A stretch of DNA of 5,185 bases from Flavobacteriales bacterium UBA7690 (GCA_002482775.1 DLGQ01000064.1:23915-29099), one strand, 5' to 3'. Positions 1-5,185 are shown, counted from the first letter of the stretch. Translations and numbers: made by a program. The notes: generated by a model not told the origin, from the sequence alone.

Positions 1-450
1 CCCGCCAGTGCCGTGTTCGATGCCGACCTGCTCGCCAGACACATGGCGCATAACGACCTGGTGGGCGGCTACCGAAGCCTGGACTGGAGCGATGTGAAAC
101 TCTACTTCAACCCCGCCACCGGTCTGGTGGAACCCATCAGCTACGAGAGCTTCAGTGGCTACCCCACCACCGAACTGGTAGGTGCCCGCCGCGCGCTTTC
201 TGCCAGTGCGGCACAAGAGGATCTGCATGCGCAATGGTTGCAGGATCCCGTGGTGTTCGAGCGGTACCTGCATCACTTGGAACGCTTTGCACGCAAGGAA
301 TACCTGGACAGCACCTTCACCGCGTTGCAGCCCGCGTTGGATAGCGCCAGTGCCATCCTCTATGGTGAGTTCCCGTGGAAGGAACTGGACAGGACGATCT
401 ACTACCATAACCAGGAGGAGATACGAAGACTGCTGCCTGCATTGCGGTAG
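1..450 (+). CDS. C-terminal part of a CotH-kinase-like protein (5' end outside the window)
   Basis: The frame is open from base 1, so the gene begins before the window; 149 residues and a TAG stop are visible. Near the visible start lies a helix-like stretch (LLARHMAHNDLVGGY), then a block WSDVKLYFNPATGLVEPIS (about residues 28-46). A long helical tail follows, rich in aromatic and charged residues, with HNQEEIRRLLPAL at the end. From memory, large Bacteroidota proteins with a CotH-type kinase fold carry a similar block (an aromatic residue, then YFNP.TG.LEPI, followed by a helical region and a late NQ..IR..L). CotH enzymes phosphorylate coat or surface proteins. Here the position before KLYFNP is SDV and the position after EPI is SYES, so catalytic-type residues of active members may be missing; with the N-terminal half absent this cannot be judged. 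The protein ends sooner after the NQ motif than I would expect, and no other frame continues it. Family assignment is from pattern memory and moderate. Confidence 0.55.
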   Translation, partial: PASAVFDADLLARHMAHNDLVGGYRSLDWSDVKLYFNPATGLVEPISYESFSGYPTTELVGARRALSASAAQEDLHAQWLQDPVVFERYLHHLERFARKEYLDSTFTALQPALDSASAILYGEFPWKELDRTIYYHNQEEIRRLLPALR

Positions 451-462
451 GCTGGGTCAGAA

Positions 463-489
463 GAGTGAAGTCCATTCGGACCTTCGCTC
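463..489 (+). terminator. Hairpin 12 nt after the CotH-like stop, possible terminator
   Basis: Bases 463-473 (GAGTGAAGTCC) pair with 478-489 (GGACCTTCGCTC). This gives 11 pairs with one G-T wobble (466/486), a single bulged C at 481 and an ATTC loop. The position just after the stop codon fits a terminator or 3'-end stabilising hairpin. There is no true T-run after it, only the T-rich ATTCTCTT, so intrinsic termination is uncertain. Confidence 0.4.
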
Positions 490-639
490 ATTCTCTTCGG
501 GACAAGCTTCCACACATGGGGCAAGTGGTCCACGACGTTGTGATCACCCATCCGTGCTGCGCCCTTTCGGAAGGCCCCTGCTGACGGAGGACTTGCGGTG
601 CATCGCTCCTGTCGGCGTAGGATCTGCCTAGGCGCTGGC

Positions 640-801
640 ATGGCAGATACCAACAAGGACCAGCGGCCGGTAAAGACCCCGCGCCCGCACGACGCGCCGA
701 AGCGGCCACGCCTGAAGCAGCGTCCAGAACACATCCCACAGACCGATGCGCCAGAAGCGCCGCGACCCGATCGTGGTGTGGCACCCGGCATCACAGGTTG
801 A
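640..801 (+). CDS. Small Pro/Arg/Lys-rich protein of unknown function (53 aa)
   Basis: An ATG at 640 opens a 53-residue frame beginning MADTNKDQRPVK and ending RGVAPGITG, with a TGA stop. The product is strongly hydrophilic, rich in Pro, Arg, Lys and Asp/Glu, with almost no hydrophobic core, no Cys and no membrane segment. It is therefore expected to be intrinsically disordered and basic. I do not recognise the family. Support for a real gene comes from its codon choice (mostly G/C third positions like its neighbours), a natural MAD- start, and a stop only 16 nt before the DJ-1/PfpI start, as in an operon. Starts further upstream (GTG at 598) would add an unlikely Arg/Cys-rich leader. There is no Shine-Dalgarno sequence, as is common in Bacteroidota. 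It could still be a chance frame, since short Pro/Arg-rich frames arise easily in GC-rich DNA. Confidence 0.5.
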   Translation: MADTNKDQRPVKTPRPHDAPKRPRLKQRPEHIPQTDAPEAPRPDRGVAPGITG

Positions 802-817
802 ACGATCACACAACACC

Positions 818-1399
818 ATGACCATGGACAACACGAACACGCCCAAGAAGACCGCTCTAGCCGGCAAACGCGTGGCCATCATCGCCACCAACGGTTTCGA
901 AGAAAGTGAACTTCGCTCGCCACGCGAAGCTCTGCTGAACGCCGGTGCCACCGTTGAATTGATCTCGTTGAAAGCAGGCACCATCAAAGGCTGGAAGGAT
1001 GGCGATTGGAGCGACGCCGAGAAGGTGGACCACACCGTGGCCGATGCCAACGCCGAAGATTACGATGCGCTGCTTATACCCGGCGGCGTGATGAACCCCG
1101 ATAAGCTGCGGATGGACACCGACGCCGTGGCCTTCGTGCGCGACTTCTTCGACCAGCACAAGCCAGTGGCGGCCATCTGCCACGGCCCTTGGTTGCTCGC
1201 CGAAGCCGATGTGCTGAAGGGGCGCAAGGTGACCAGCTACGCCAGCATCCGAACGGACCTCACCAACGCCGGCGCCGAATGGGTGGATGCCGAAGTGGTG
1301 GTGGACAACGGCTTGGTCACCAGCCGCAGCCCCAAAGACCTGCCCGCCTTCAATGCCAAGATGGTGGAGGAGATCGGCGAAGGGGTGCACCAGGAGTGA
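818..1399 (+). CDS. DJ-1/PfpI-family protein (type 1 glutamine amidotransferase-like)
   Basis: This is a 193-residue protein, close to the usual size of single-domain DJ-1/PfpI members. The fold landmarks appear in order: a first beta strand KRVAIIATNGFEESEL (about 17-32) with the conserved Glu of the GFE motif (E28); the strand and loop YDALLIPGG (82-90); the nucleophile elbow AAICHGPW with Cys121 and His122 (118-125); and a C-terminal TSRSPKDLPAF (168-178) typical of the PfpI/YhbO subgroup. Family members have been described as stress proteins, glyoxalases or deglycases of glycated protein and nucleic acid, or proteases; which applies here cannot be read from sequence. It should be cytoplasmic, as no signal peptide is seen. 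The start is ATG 818 (MTMDNTNTPKK), with ATG 824 as an alternative. A longer frame from 746 exists but would overlap the small upstream ORF and add an unconserved basic leader. There is no Shine-Dalgarno sequence. Confidence 0.9.
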   Translation: MTMDNTNTPKKTALAGKRVAIIATNGFEESELRSPREALLNAGATVELISLKAGTIKGWKDGDWSDAEKVDHTVADANAEDYDALLIPGGVMNPDKLRMDTDAVAFVRDFFDQHKPVAAICHGPWLLAEADVLKGRKVTSYASIRTDLTNAGAEWVDAEVVVDNGLVTSRSPKDLPAFNAKMVEEIGEGVHQE

Positions 1400-1563
1400 G
1401 GGGGACGGACCGGGTCTGGCGTACGAAGCTGACCTGCTTAGCGAGGTTGTATGATCCGGTGGCTAGTGTGCGCGGGGCGATCGTGTGCCTTCTGAACGAA
1501 TTGGATACCTTCAGCGAGCAGCTTGGAGAACTATCGCTTTTGAAGTAGAAGACACGAGACGCC

Positions 1564-1833
1564 GTGAAATACATCATCCCCATCGCCGGCATGGCGTGTA
1601 CGGCTTTCGTCACCGTGCTGATGCTCGTCTTCATGCTGGCCGGTGCGGCGAATTCCAACGCGGATCAACTGCGTTCCATGAAGCTGTGGGCCGGTGGTTT
1701 GTCACTGCTCTCGGTGGGATGCATCGTTGCGGGCATCGTCCTGATACGCTACGACCGCTTCGGTCTCGCGACGATCGTGGCCTTTGTGCCGGTGGCGGTG
1801 ATGTTCATCATTTTCGCGGTATCCGCATCGTGA
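1564..1833 (+). CDS. Small integral membrane protein, three predicted helices (89 aa)
   Basis: A GTG start at 1564 opens an 89-residue frame with three hydrophobic segments: about residues 4-28 (IIPIAGMACTAFVTVLMLVF), 41-61 (LWAGGLSLLSVGCIVAGIVL) and 67-87 (GLATIVAFVPVAVMFIIFAV). They are separated by a polar loop with SNADQLRSMK and a short basic turn IRYDRF. This regular pattern, filling almost the whole frame, is the main argument that the gene is real. An in-frame TAG at 1546-1548 limits the 5' end. The next ATG, at 1591, would cut off half of helix one, so GTG is preferred. I see no recognised family and do not assign a function. The 164 nt before it hold no other gene. Its TGA is 96 nt before the next start, so cotranscription with the following gene is possible but not shown. 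Confidence 0.7.
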   Translation: MKYIIPIAGMACTAFVTVLMLVFMLAGAANSNADQLRSMKLWAGGLSLLSVGCIVAGIVLIRYDRFGLATIVAFVPVAVMFIIFAVSAS

Positions 1834-1901
1834 ACATCAACCTACGTAAAGCGGATCCTCATCACGGCATCGTTCAATTTGGACGGTAACGGTCGACTTC
1901 A

Positions 1902-1920
1902 CCTACATTCGTAGGAAGGA
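1902..1920 (+). promoter_or_regulatory. Shine-Dalgarno-like AGGAAGGA with overlapping small hairpin
   Basis: AGGAAGGA (1913-1920) lies 9 nt before the ATG at 1930, a normal ribosome-binding distance. It is the only clear purine-rich site before a start in this window and helps fix that start. Its first bases form part of a small hairpin, CCTAC-ATTC-GTAGG (1902-1915), so the site could be partly hidden in RNA structure. The five-pair stem is short, so an effect on translation is only a possibility. Confidence 0.4.
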
Positions 1921-1929
1921 ACCACGCGT

Positions 1930-2370
1930 ATGATGCAACCCGGACCACTAGACCCGCACGCAGCGGATCTCATAGGAAACTGGAACGTTGAAGGAGAACA
2001 GTTCGCCTTGGACGAGAGGCCAGAAGAGAAGATCCAGTGGACCGAGAGTTTCGCGTGGCTGGATGGCAAGTTCTTCATGATCCACAAAGTGGACGGGCAC
2101 ATCGGCGCGGCGGAATTCACCTGCACGGAGATCCTCGCGAACGAGGAGATCCACTCGTTCTACAACCACGGCAGGCACCAGGTGTGGACCCACTGGTTCG
2201 AGGAGGACCGCTGGATGATCCAAGGTATCTGGCGCGAACACGGCAACATCCATGTGCGCTGCACCAGCCGGTTCGTTGGCCCCGACCGGCGCGAATCCAT
2301 CTGGGAACGCAGCACCGTGAAGGATGGATGGGTGCTCAGTTGGCGTATCGTGGCGACACGGGTGGGGTAG
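1930..2370 (+). CDS. DUF1579-like small soluble protein (146 aa)
   Basis: This 146-residue protein has no signal peptide or membrane segment and is rich in Trp. Its layout is LIGNWNVEG near the N terminus (about 14-22), a central FAWLDGKFFMIHKVDGHIG, then alternating short strands with aromatic residues (FYNHGRHQVWTHWFEEDRWMIQG) and a closing VLSWRIVATRV. An early 'L.G.W..EG', a middle 'G.FF' and late beta strands recall the DUF1579 group and related lipocalin-like beta barrels, which have no well-defined biochemical role. This is by pattern only; a nuclear transport factor 2-like or SRPBCC fold is a less likely alternative. ATG 1930 is chosen because of the AGGAAGGA 9 nt upstream; ATG 1933 directly follows it. 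The gene converges on the helicase with only 7 nt between the two stop codons and no visible terminator hairpin, so the transcripts probably overlap at their 3' ends. Confidence 0.7.
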   Translation: MMQPGPLDPHAADLIGNWNVEGEQFALDERPEEKIQWTESFAWLDGKFFMIHKVDGHIGAAEFTCTEILANEEIHSFYNHGRHQVWTHWFEEDRWMIQGIWREHGNIHVRCTSRFVGPDRRESIWERSTVKDGWVLSWRIVATRVG

Positions 2371-2377
2371 GGCGGAA

Positions 2378-4981
2378 CTAGTCCTTCAGCAACCGCTCCG
2401 TCATCTTCTTGATCCGGTCCTCCAACTGCTCGCTTGTCAGTTTCTCGCGGAGCCGATCCACGATGATGGGGAACGCGAACGGAGTGAAACGTCCCGGATC
2501 CTTCAGCACGATGCGCATGGTGGCGAAGCGTTGCAACACGGCATGCAGTCGCGGTAGTTCAAGTTGCAAGTTGAAGGCTTCATCATACGCTTGGCGTAAC
2601 AACAAGTGGTCTGGTTCAACATCACTGAACACCTCGAAGAACAACGAACTGTTGCCGCGCATGTGGCGTTCCTTCACGGGCTTTCCGGGCATGCCTTTGA
2701 AGACCAACCCGGAGATGCTCGCGATATCGCGGAACCGCCGTCGAGCGACTTCCGTGGCGTTCAAACTGCGCTGGATATCGTCCAGCAAATGCGCTTCGGT
2801 GAACAGGTCATTGTCCAGCGCTTCCTCGATCGGTATGGGTTGGTCGCTCAACAGCTCGAAGCCGTAGTCGTTCATCGCGATACTGAAGGTGATCGGCTTC
2901 AACAAGCTCATACGAAAAGCGATCAGCGACCCCAACGCCTCATGCACCAACCGCCCTTCGAAGGGATACACCACCACGTGGTGCCCTTCCTTGCTCTCGA
3001 ACCGTTCGATCAAGAGTTCATCTTCACCAGGTACGATGCTGTGTTCGCGCTGGCGATCCAACAAGGGCTGAACGGCTGTCATCTCGGGAACCCTTTTCTT
3101 CTCCTTGTTCGAAGTTCCTGGGGTTAGCGTGAACTGCCCCCGCAACACCTTCGCCATGTAGCTGCTCAGCGGCATGCGTCCGCCTTGCCAACTGGGTATC
3201 CGGCCTTTCGTCGCTTTGCTTTTCACCACGAAGGCCGTCAGATCCTTCACGCGCACGAATTCCAATGATCGACCAGCGAACCAGAACACATCGCCCGGGC
3301 GCATCTGGTTGATGAAGTACTCCTCGATGGTGCCGATATGCCCACCGCCGATGTACTTCACTGCCAATGACGACTCGCTCACAATGGTGCCGATGCTTAA
3401 GCGATGACGTGTCGCGATGCGACGATCCACCACGCGCACCATGCCCTGCTCATCCACTATGCATTTCTGGAACTCATCGTAGGCCAATAAACTCTTGCCA
3501 CCGGTGGTGATGAAGGTGAGCAGCCAGTCCCATTCTTCCGGCGTGAGGGTGCTGAAACAGAACGTCGATCGCACTTCCTCATACAACGCGCGCGGCTCGA
3601 AACCATCGCCCACGGCAAGCGTCACCATGTACTGCACCAGCACATCGAAACTGCGCACCATCGGCTGGCGTGCTTCCACGTTGCCGCTGTTCACGGCTTC
3701 GCGCAACGCGGCGGCTTCCACCAACTCCAACGCATGCGTGGGCAGGAACCAGATCCGCGGCACCGCATCGGGCCGGTGACCACTCCGCCCTGCCCGCTGT
3801 GCGAACCGCGCCACGCCTTTCGGTCCGCCCACTTGCACCACCGTCTCCACCGGACGGAAATCCACACCAAGGTCCAAACTGCTTGTACATACCACGGCTT
3901 TCAAACGGCCTGCATCCAACGCCTGCTCTACCCACTCGCGCAACTTGCGGTCCAACGACCCGTGGTGCAACGCGATAGTCCCCGCCAGGTCCGGCGCGAT
4001 GTCCAGAAGATGATGGTACCAGATCTCCGCCTGCGCCCGCGTGTTCGTGAAGATCAACGTGCTCGTGCTCTCCGCGATGACCGGCAACAACTTCCGCGAC
4101 AGCTTCAAACCCAAATGCCCGGCCCACGGATACTTCTCCACCACATCCGGCAGGATCGTATGCATTTCGATGGGTTTCAGGATGTTGCTACGCACCAATA
4201 CCGGAGTAGGTCGACCCGGAGGGTCGACGCTACGGGTGCCTACCAAGGAGGCATTTATCCCCCTCTCCTTCGGAGAGGGGCTAGGGGTGAGGCCGGAGAG
4301 GGGCTGGGGGTGAGGTATCAATACCTGCATGGCCTCCTCGATATTCCCGATCGTCGCGCTGATACCCCAGATCCCCAACGAGGGCCGCAACCCTTTCAAT
4401 CGCGACAAGGCCAGCTCCACCTGCACACCGCGCTTACTTCCCAACAACTCGTGCCACTCATCAGCAACGAACCAATCCAACTGCTTGAAGAGATCCGCCG
4501 CGCCTTTGCTGCTCAACATCACATGCAGGCTTTCGGGCGTGGTCACCAGCAGATGCGGCAATACCTTCTTCTGCGCGGCGCGCTCCTTGGTGCTGGTATC
4601 GCCGGTGCGTGTACCAACCTTCCAATCCAGTCCCACACCATCGCACATCCGCTGCGCGCTCTCGGCGATCTCGTTCGCTAATGCGCGCAGTGGTGTGATC
4701 CAGATCGCGCGTAGGCCGGGTTTGTTGGCATTCCGTGCTTGACCCGGAATCGCGCGAATGGTCTTTCGATCATCCTTGGGCAGGCCAGGAATGACATTCT
4801 TCCTCAGCGCATGGTTCACCACACCACCCCAGACAGCATACGTTTTCCCAGTTCCAGTGGGCGCGTTCAACAATCCACTGCGACCATCCAACATATGTGC
4901 CCACACCTCGCGTTGGAACGGCTGCGAGGTCCAGCCTTGCGTAGCGAACCAGGCATCAACGGGTGTTGATCTCCGCGCCAT
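2378..4981 (-). CDS. Ligase-associated DEXH-box DNA helicase (Lhr-like, superfamily 2)
   Basis: An 867-residue superfamily 2 helicase with all motifs intact: QPFQREVW (Q-like, 20-27), APTGTGKT (I, 40-47), ITPLRALANE (Ia, 95-104), TTPESL (147-152), DEWH (II, 174-177), SAT (III, 208-210), FTNTRAQ (IV, 311-317), LHHGSL (338-343), TSSLDLGVD (V, 366-374), QRAGRSGH (VI, 395-402). A winged-helix and Lhr-type C-terminal region follow. The DEWH box, LHHGSLDR..REWVE and KGVARFAQRAGRSGH place it in the Lhr-like group clustered with ATP-dependent DNA ligase. Known Lhr enzymes are ATP-driven 3'-5' translocases or helicases linked to DNA repair. ATG 4981 is preferred to the TTG three codons earlier; neither has a Shine-Dalgarno. 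Relatives, as I recall them, are somewhat over 800 residues. The excess here matches two repeat-derived segments, about residues 63-85 and 222-260, both in frame and both between motifs, so the enzyme is probably active. No ligase, exonuclease or phosphoesterase partner adjoins it. Confidence 0.93.
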   Translation of the reverse strand: MARRSTPVDAWFATQGWTSQPFQREVWAHMLDGRSGLLNAPTGTGKTYAVWGGVVNHALRKNVIPGLPKDDRKTIRAIPGQARNANKPGLRAIWITPLRALANEIAESAQRMCDGVGLDWKVGTRTGDTSTKERAAQKKVLPHLLVTTPESLHVMLSSKGAADLFKQLDWFVADEWHELLGSKRGVQVELALSRLKGLRPSLGIWGISATIGNIEEAMQVLIPHPQPLSGLTPSPSPKERGINASLVGTRSVDPPGRPTPVLVRSNILKPIEMHTILPDVVEKYPWAGHLGLKLSRKLLPVIAESTSTLIFTNTRAQAEIWYHHLLDIAPDLAGTIALHHGSLDRKLREWVEQALDAGRLKAVVCTSSLDLGVDFRPVETVVQVGGPKGVARFAQRAGRSGHRPDAVPRIWFLPTHALELVEAAALREAVNSGNVEARQPMVRSFDVLVQYMVTLAVGDGFEPRALYEEVRSTFCFSTLTPEEWDWLLTFITTGGKSLLAYDEFQKCIVDEQGMVRVVDRRIATRHRLSIGTIVSESSLAVKYIGGGHIGTIEEYFINQMRPGDVFWFAGRSLEFVRVKDLTAFVVKSKATKGRIPSWQGGRMPLSSYMAKVLRGQFTLTPGTSNKEKKRVPEMTAVQPLLDRQREHSIVPGEDELLIERFESKEGHHVVVYPFEGRLVHEALGSLIAFRMSLLKPITFSIAMNDYGFELLSDQPIPIEEALDNDLFTEAHLLDDIQRSLNATEVARRRFRDIASISGLVFKGMPGKPVKERHMRGNSSLFFEVFSDVEPDHLLLRQAYDEAFNLQLELPRLHAVLQRFATMRIVLKDPGRFTPFAFPIIVDRLREKLTSEQLEDRIKKMTERLLKD
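4206..4233. repeat. GTCGACCC/GGGTCGAC palindromic repeat, copy 1 (inside helicase)
   Basis: GTAG-GTCGACCC (4206-4217) pairs with GGGTCGAC-G-CTAC (4221-4233) around a GGA loop, giving a 12-pair stem with one bulged G at 4229. On the helicase strand it is read as part of RSVDPPGRPTP. The same core, followed by the same GCT, recurs at the right end of the window in a non-coding position, which shows that it is a repeat and not just protein-coding sequence. Confidence 0.75.
4260..4315. repeat. CCCCTCTCC palindrome with 21-bp tandem direct repeat (SPSPKERG-type)
   Basis: CCCCTCTCC (4260-4268) and GGAGAGGGG (4272-4280) form a perfect nine-pair stem with a TTC loop. The right arm begins a 21-bp segment, 4272-4292, repeated at 4295-4315 with one mismatch (A versus G at the twelfth base), a period of 23 bp. 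On the minus strand it is read as PHPQPLSGLTPSPSPKERG. I recall this kind of CCCCTCTCC..GGAGAGGGG element as widespread between genes in Bacteroidota; that is memory, not a search. Confidence 0.75.
4728..4795. repeat. CATTCC/GGAATG-ended palindromic repeat inserted in frame in the helicase
   Basis: The block begins GCATTCCGTGCTTGACCCGG and ends CAGGCCAGGAATGAC, so its ends are inverted copies. CATTCC (4729-4734) and GGAATG (4788-4793) match exactly, and about 17 of the first 25 bases agree when the ends are aligned in opposite orientation. Each half can fold alone: ATTCCG (4730-4735) with CGGAAT (4745-4750), and CATCCTTGG with CCAGGAATG at seven of nine positions. On the minus strand it encodes VIPGLPKDDRKT and IRAIPGQARNA (about helicase residues 63-85), between motif I and motif Ia. 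There the protein looks roughly 15-20 residues longer than relatives as I remember them. 'VIPGL..' and 'IPGQAR..' are typical translations of such repeats. No clear target duplication is seen. Confidence 0.65.
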
Positions 4982-5050
4982 GCCGATCAATGTAATTTGG
5001 GCGCGCCCCTATGGGTCGGGCTGTTCGTTGCAAGTCCTCGCCACGCATGT

Positions 5051-5066
5051 GCGATGCATGCATCGC
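5051..5066. promoter_or_regulatory. Perfect 16-bp palindrome upstream of the helicase
   Basis: GCGATGCATGCATCGC is a perfect inverted repeat with no spacer, about 70-85 nt upstream of the helicase start. It lies in a region without a convincing gene. A spacer-free palindrome of this length could bind a dimeric regulator or be a modification site. No half-site I can attribute to a known regulator is visible, and a chance or repeat origin is possible. Confidence 0.35.
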
Positions 5067-5163
5067 CCCTCCGCGGCTGCGGGCTTTCCACTGCCATCCC
5101 TCGCGCAGGTTCCCGTCCGGACCGATGTTCGTGTTCATGAAAATTCGTTCCGTTCACCATCGT

Positions 5164-5185
5164 GTCGACCCAGTGGGTCGACGCT
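5164..5185. repeat. GTCGACCC/GGGTCGAC palindromic repeat, copy 2 (window edge)
   Basis: GTCGACCC (5164-5171) and GGGTCGAC (5175-5182) flank AGT, and the following GCT matches the base order after copy 1 (GGGTCGACGCT). Only the three loop bases differ in the core. The element runs to the last base, so its true right end is outside the window. It lies upstream of the helicase in apparently non-coding DNA, in the same orientation on the plus strand as copy 1. Confidence 0.75.

Larger units (their letters stand above)
4203..4318. repeat. Composite palindromic repeat block inserted in frame in the helicase
   Basis: This 116-bp block encodes about helicase residues 222-260, including LTPSPSPKERG and RSVDPPGRPTP on the minus strand. 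It is low-complexity, Pro-rich and unlike the rest of the protein. CAATACC occurs on both sides (4196-4202 and 4319-4325), a spacing of 123 bp or exactly 41 codons, so removing one unit would join MQVL directly to VRSNILKP with the frame kept. The block contains two unrelated palindromic units, listed separately. It lies just after motif III, in the linker between the two RecA domains, where extra residues are likely to be tolerated. The 7-bp repeat may be a target duplication or chance. Family members may also have some native residues here, so the exact insertion ends are uncertain. Confidence 0.75.

Noticed and set aside
557..576. CCTT-TCGG-AAGG mini-hairpin in the spacer
   Set aside because: A four-pair stem that does not extend; expected by chance.
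746..817. Longer N terminus for the DJ-1/PfpI gene from ATG 746
   Set aside because: It would overlap the small upstream ORF and add a basic leader not expected in the family; ATG 818 gives the normal length.
2371..2377. Bidirectional terminator between the convergent stops
   Set aside because: The gap is 7 nt and no stem with T-runs on either side can be drawn around it.
2954..2989. Dense symmetric sequence: CCCTTCGAAGGG (2954-2965) followed by CACCACGTGGTG (2972-2983) and CCCTTC
   Set aside because: It lies fully inside the helicase and encodes GHHVVVYPFEGR in a stretch that reads like ordinary family sequence, so codon coincidence explains it. No second copy is visible and no length excess occurs there.
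3579..4127. 182-codon minus-strand frame inside the helicase
   Set aside because: It is an out-of-frame shadow of the helicase in GC-rich DNA; the helicase frame there carries motifs IV to VI intact.
3734..4681. 315-codon plus-strand frame opposite the helicase
   Set aside because: Antisense shadow of a well-supported gene; Arg/Gln/His-rich product without recognisable motifs.
4985..4998. Possible -7 element before the helicase (TTACATTG on the minus strand)
   Set aside because: It matches TAnnTTTG poorly and would lie only about ten bases before the start codon, with no convincing upstream box.
4956..5138. 60-codon minus-strand frame starting MNTNIGPDGNLREGW and overlapping the helicase start
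   Set aside because: No recognisable family, Arg/Gly-rich composition typical of chance frames, and it overlaps the helicase start out of frame.

Overview
The window looks like a chromosomal segment of a fairly GC-rich member of the Bacteroidota, probably Flavobacteriales-like. This is an inference. It rests on the CotH-like protein at the left edge, the ligase-associated DEXH helicase, the lack of Shine-Dalgarno motifs at most starts, and short palindromic repeats of a type that translates as 'TPSPSPKERG', which I recall from Bacteroidota genomes. No rRNA, tRNA, CRISPR array, transposase or phage gene is visible.

Layout, left to right. At 1-450 (+) is the 3' end of a CotH-kinase-like gene, followed 12 nt later by a strong hairpin. 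At 640-801 (+) is a tiny Pro/Arg/Lys-rich ORF, and 16 nt after it a DJ-1/PfpI-family gene (818-1399, +); these two could be cotranscribed. At 1564-1833 (+) is a small protein with three predicted membrane segments. At 1930-2370 (+) is a small soluble protein resembling the DUF1579 group, with the only clear Shine-Dalgarno in the window. On the opposite strand, ending only 7 nt from the DUF1579-like stop, is the dominant gene: an Lhr-like, ligase-associated DEXH-box DNA helicase (2378-4981, -). The last 204 nt (4982-5185) are the helicase 5' region. They hold no convincing gene, but they do hold a perfect 16-bp palindrome and, at the very edge, a repeat palindrome.

The most interesting signal is inside the helicase. 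Two separate short repeat blocks lie within the reading frame without breaking it. One (about 4203-4318) combines two unrelated palindromic families and is bounded by a 7-bp direct repeat 123 bp apart, exactly 41 codons. It sits in the linker between the two RecA domains, just after motif III. The other (about 4728-4795) has CATTCC/GGAATG ends and sits between motif I and motif Ia. One of the families recurs at the right edge of the window, outside any gene. This resembles the in-frame palindromic insertions known from Rickettsia: mobile or proliferating small repeats that become protein segments in tolerant surface loops.

The genes do not form one obvious pathway. The helicase belongs to a DNA-repair module normally clustered with a DNA ligase, an exonuclease and a phosphoesterase, none of which is adjacent here. 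The plus-strand genes are an assortment of stress or housekeeping and unknown functions.
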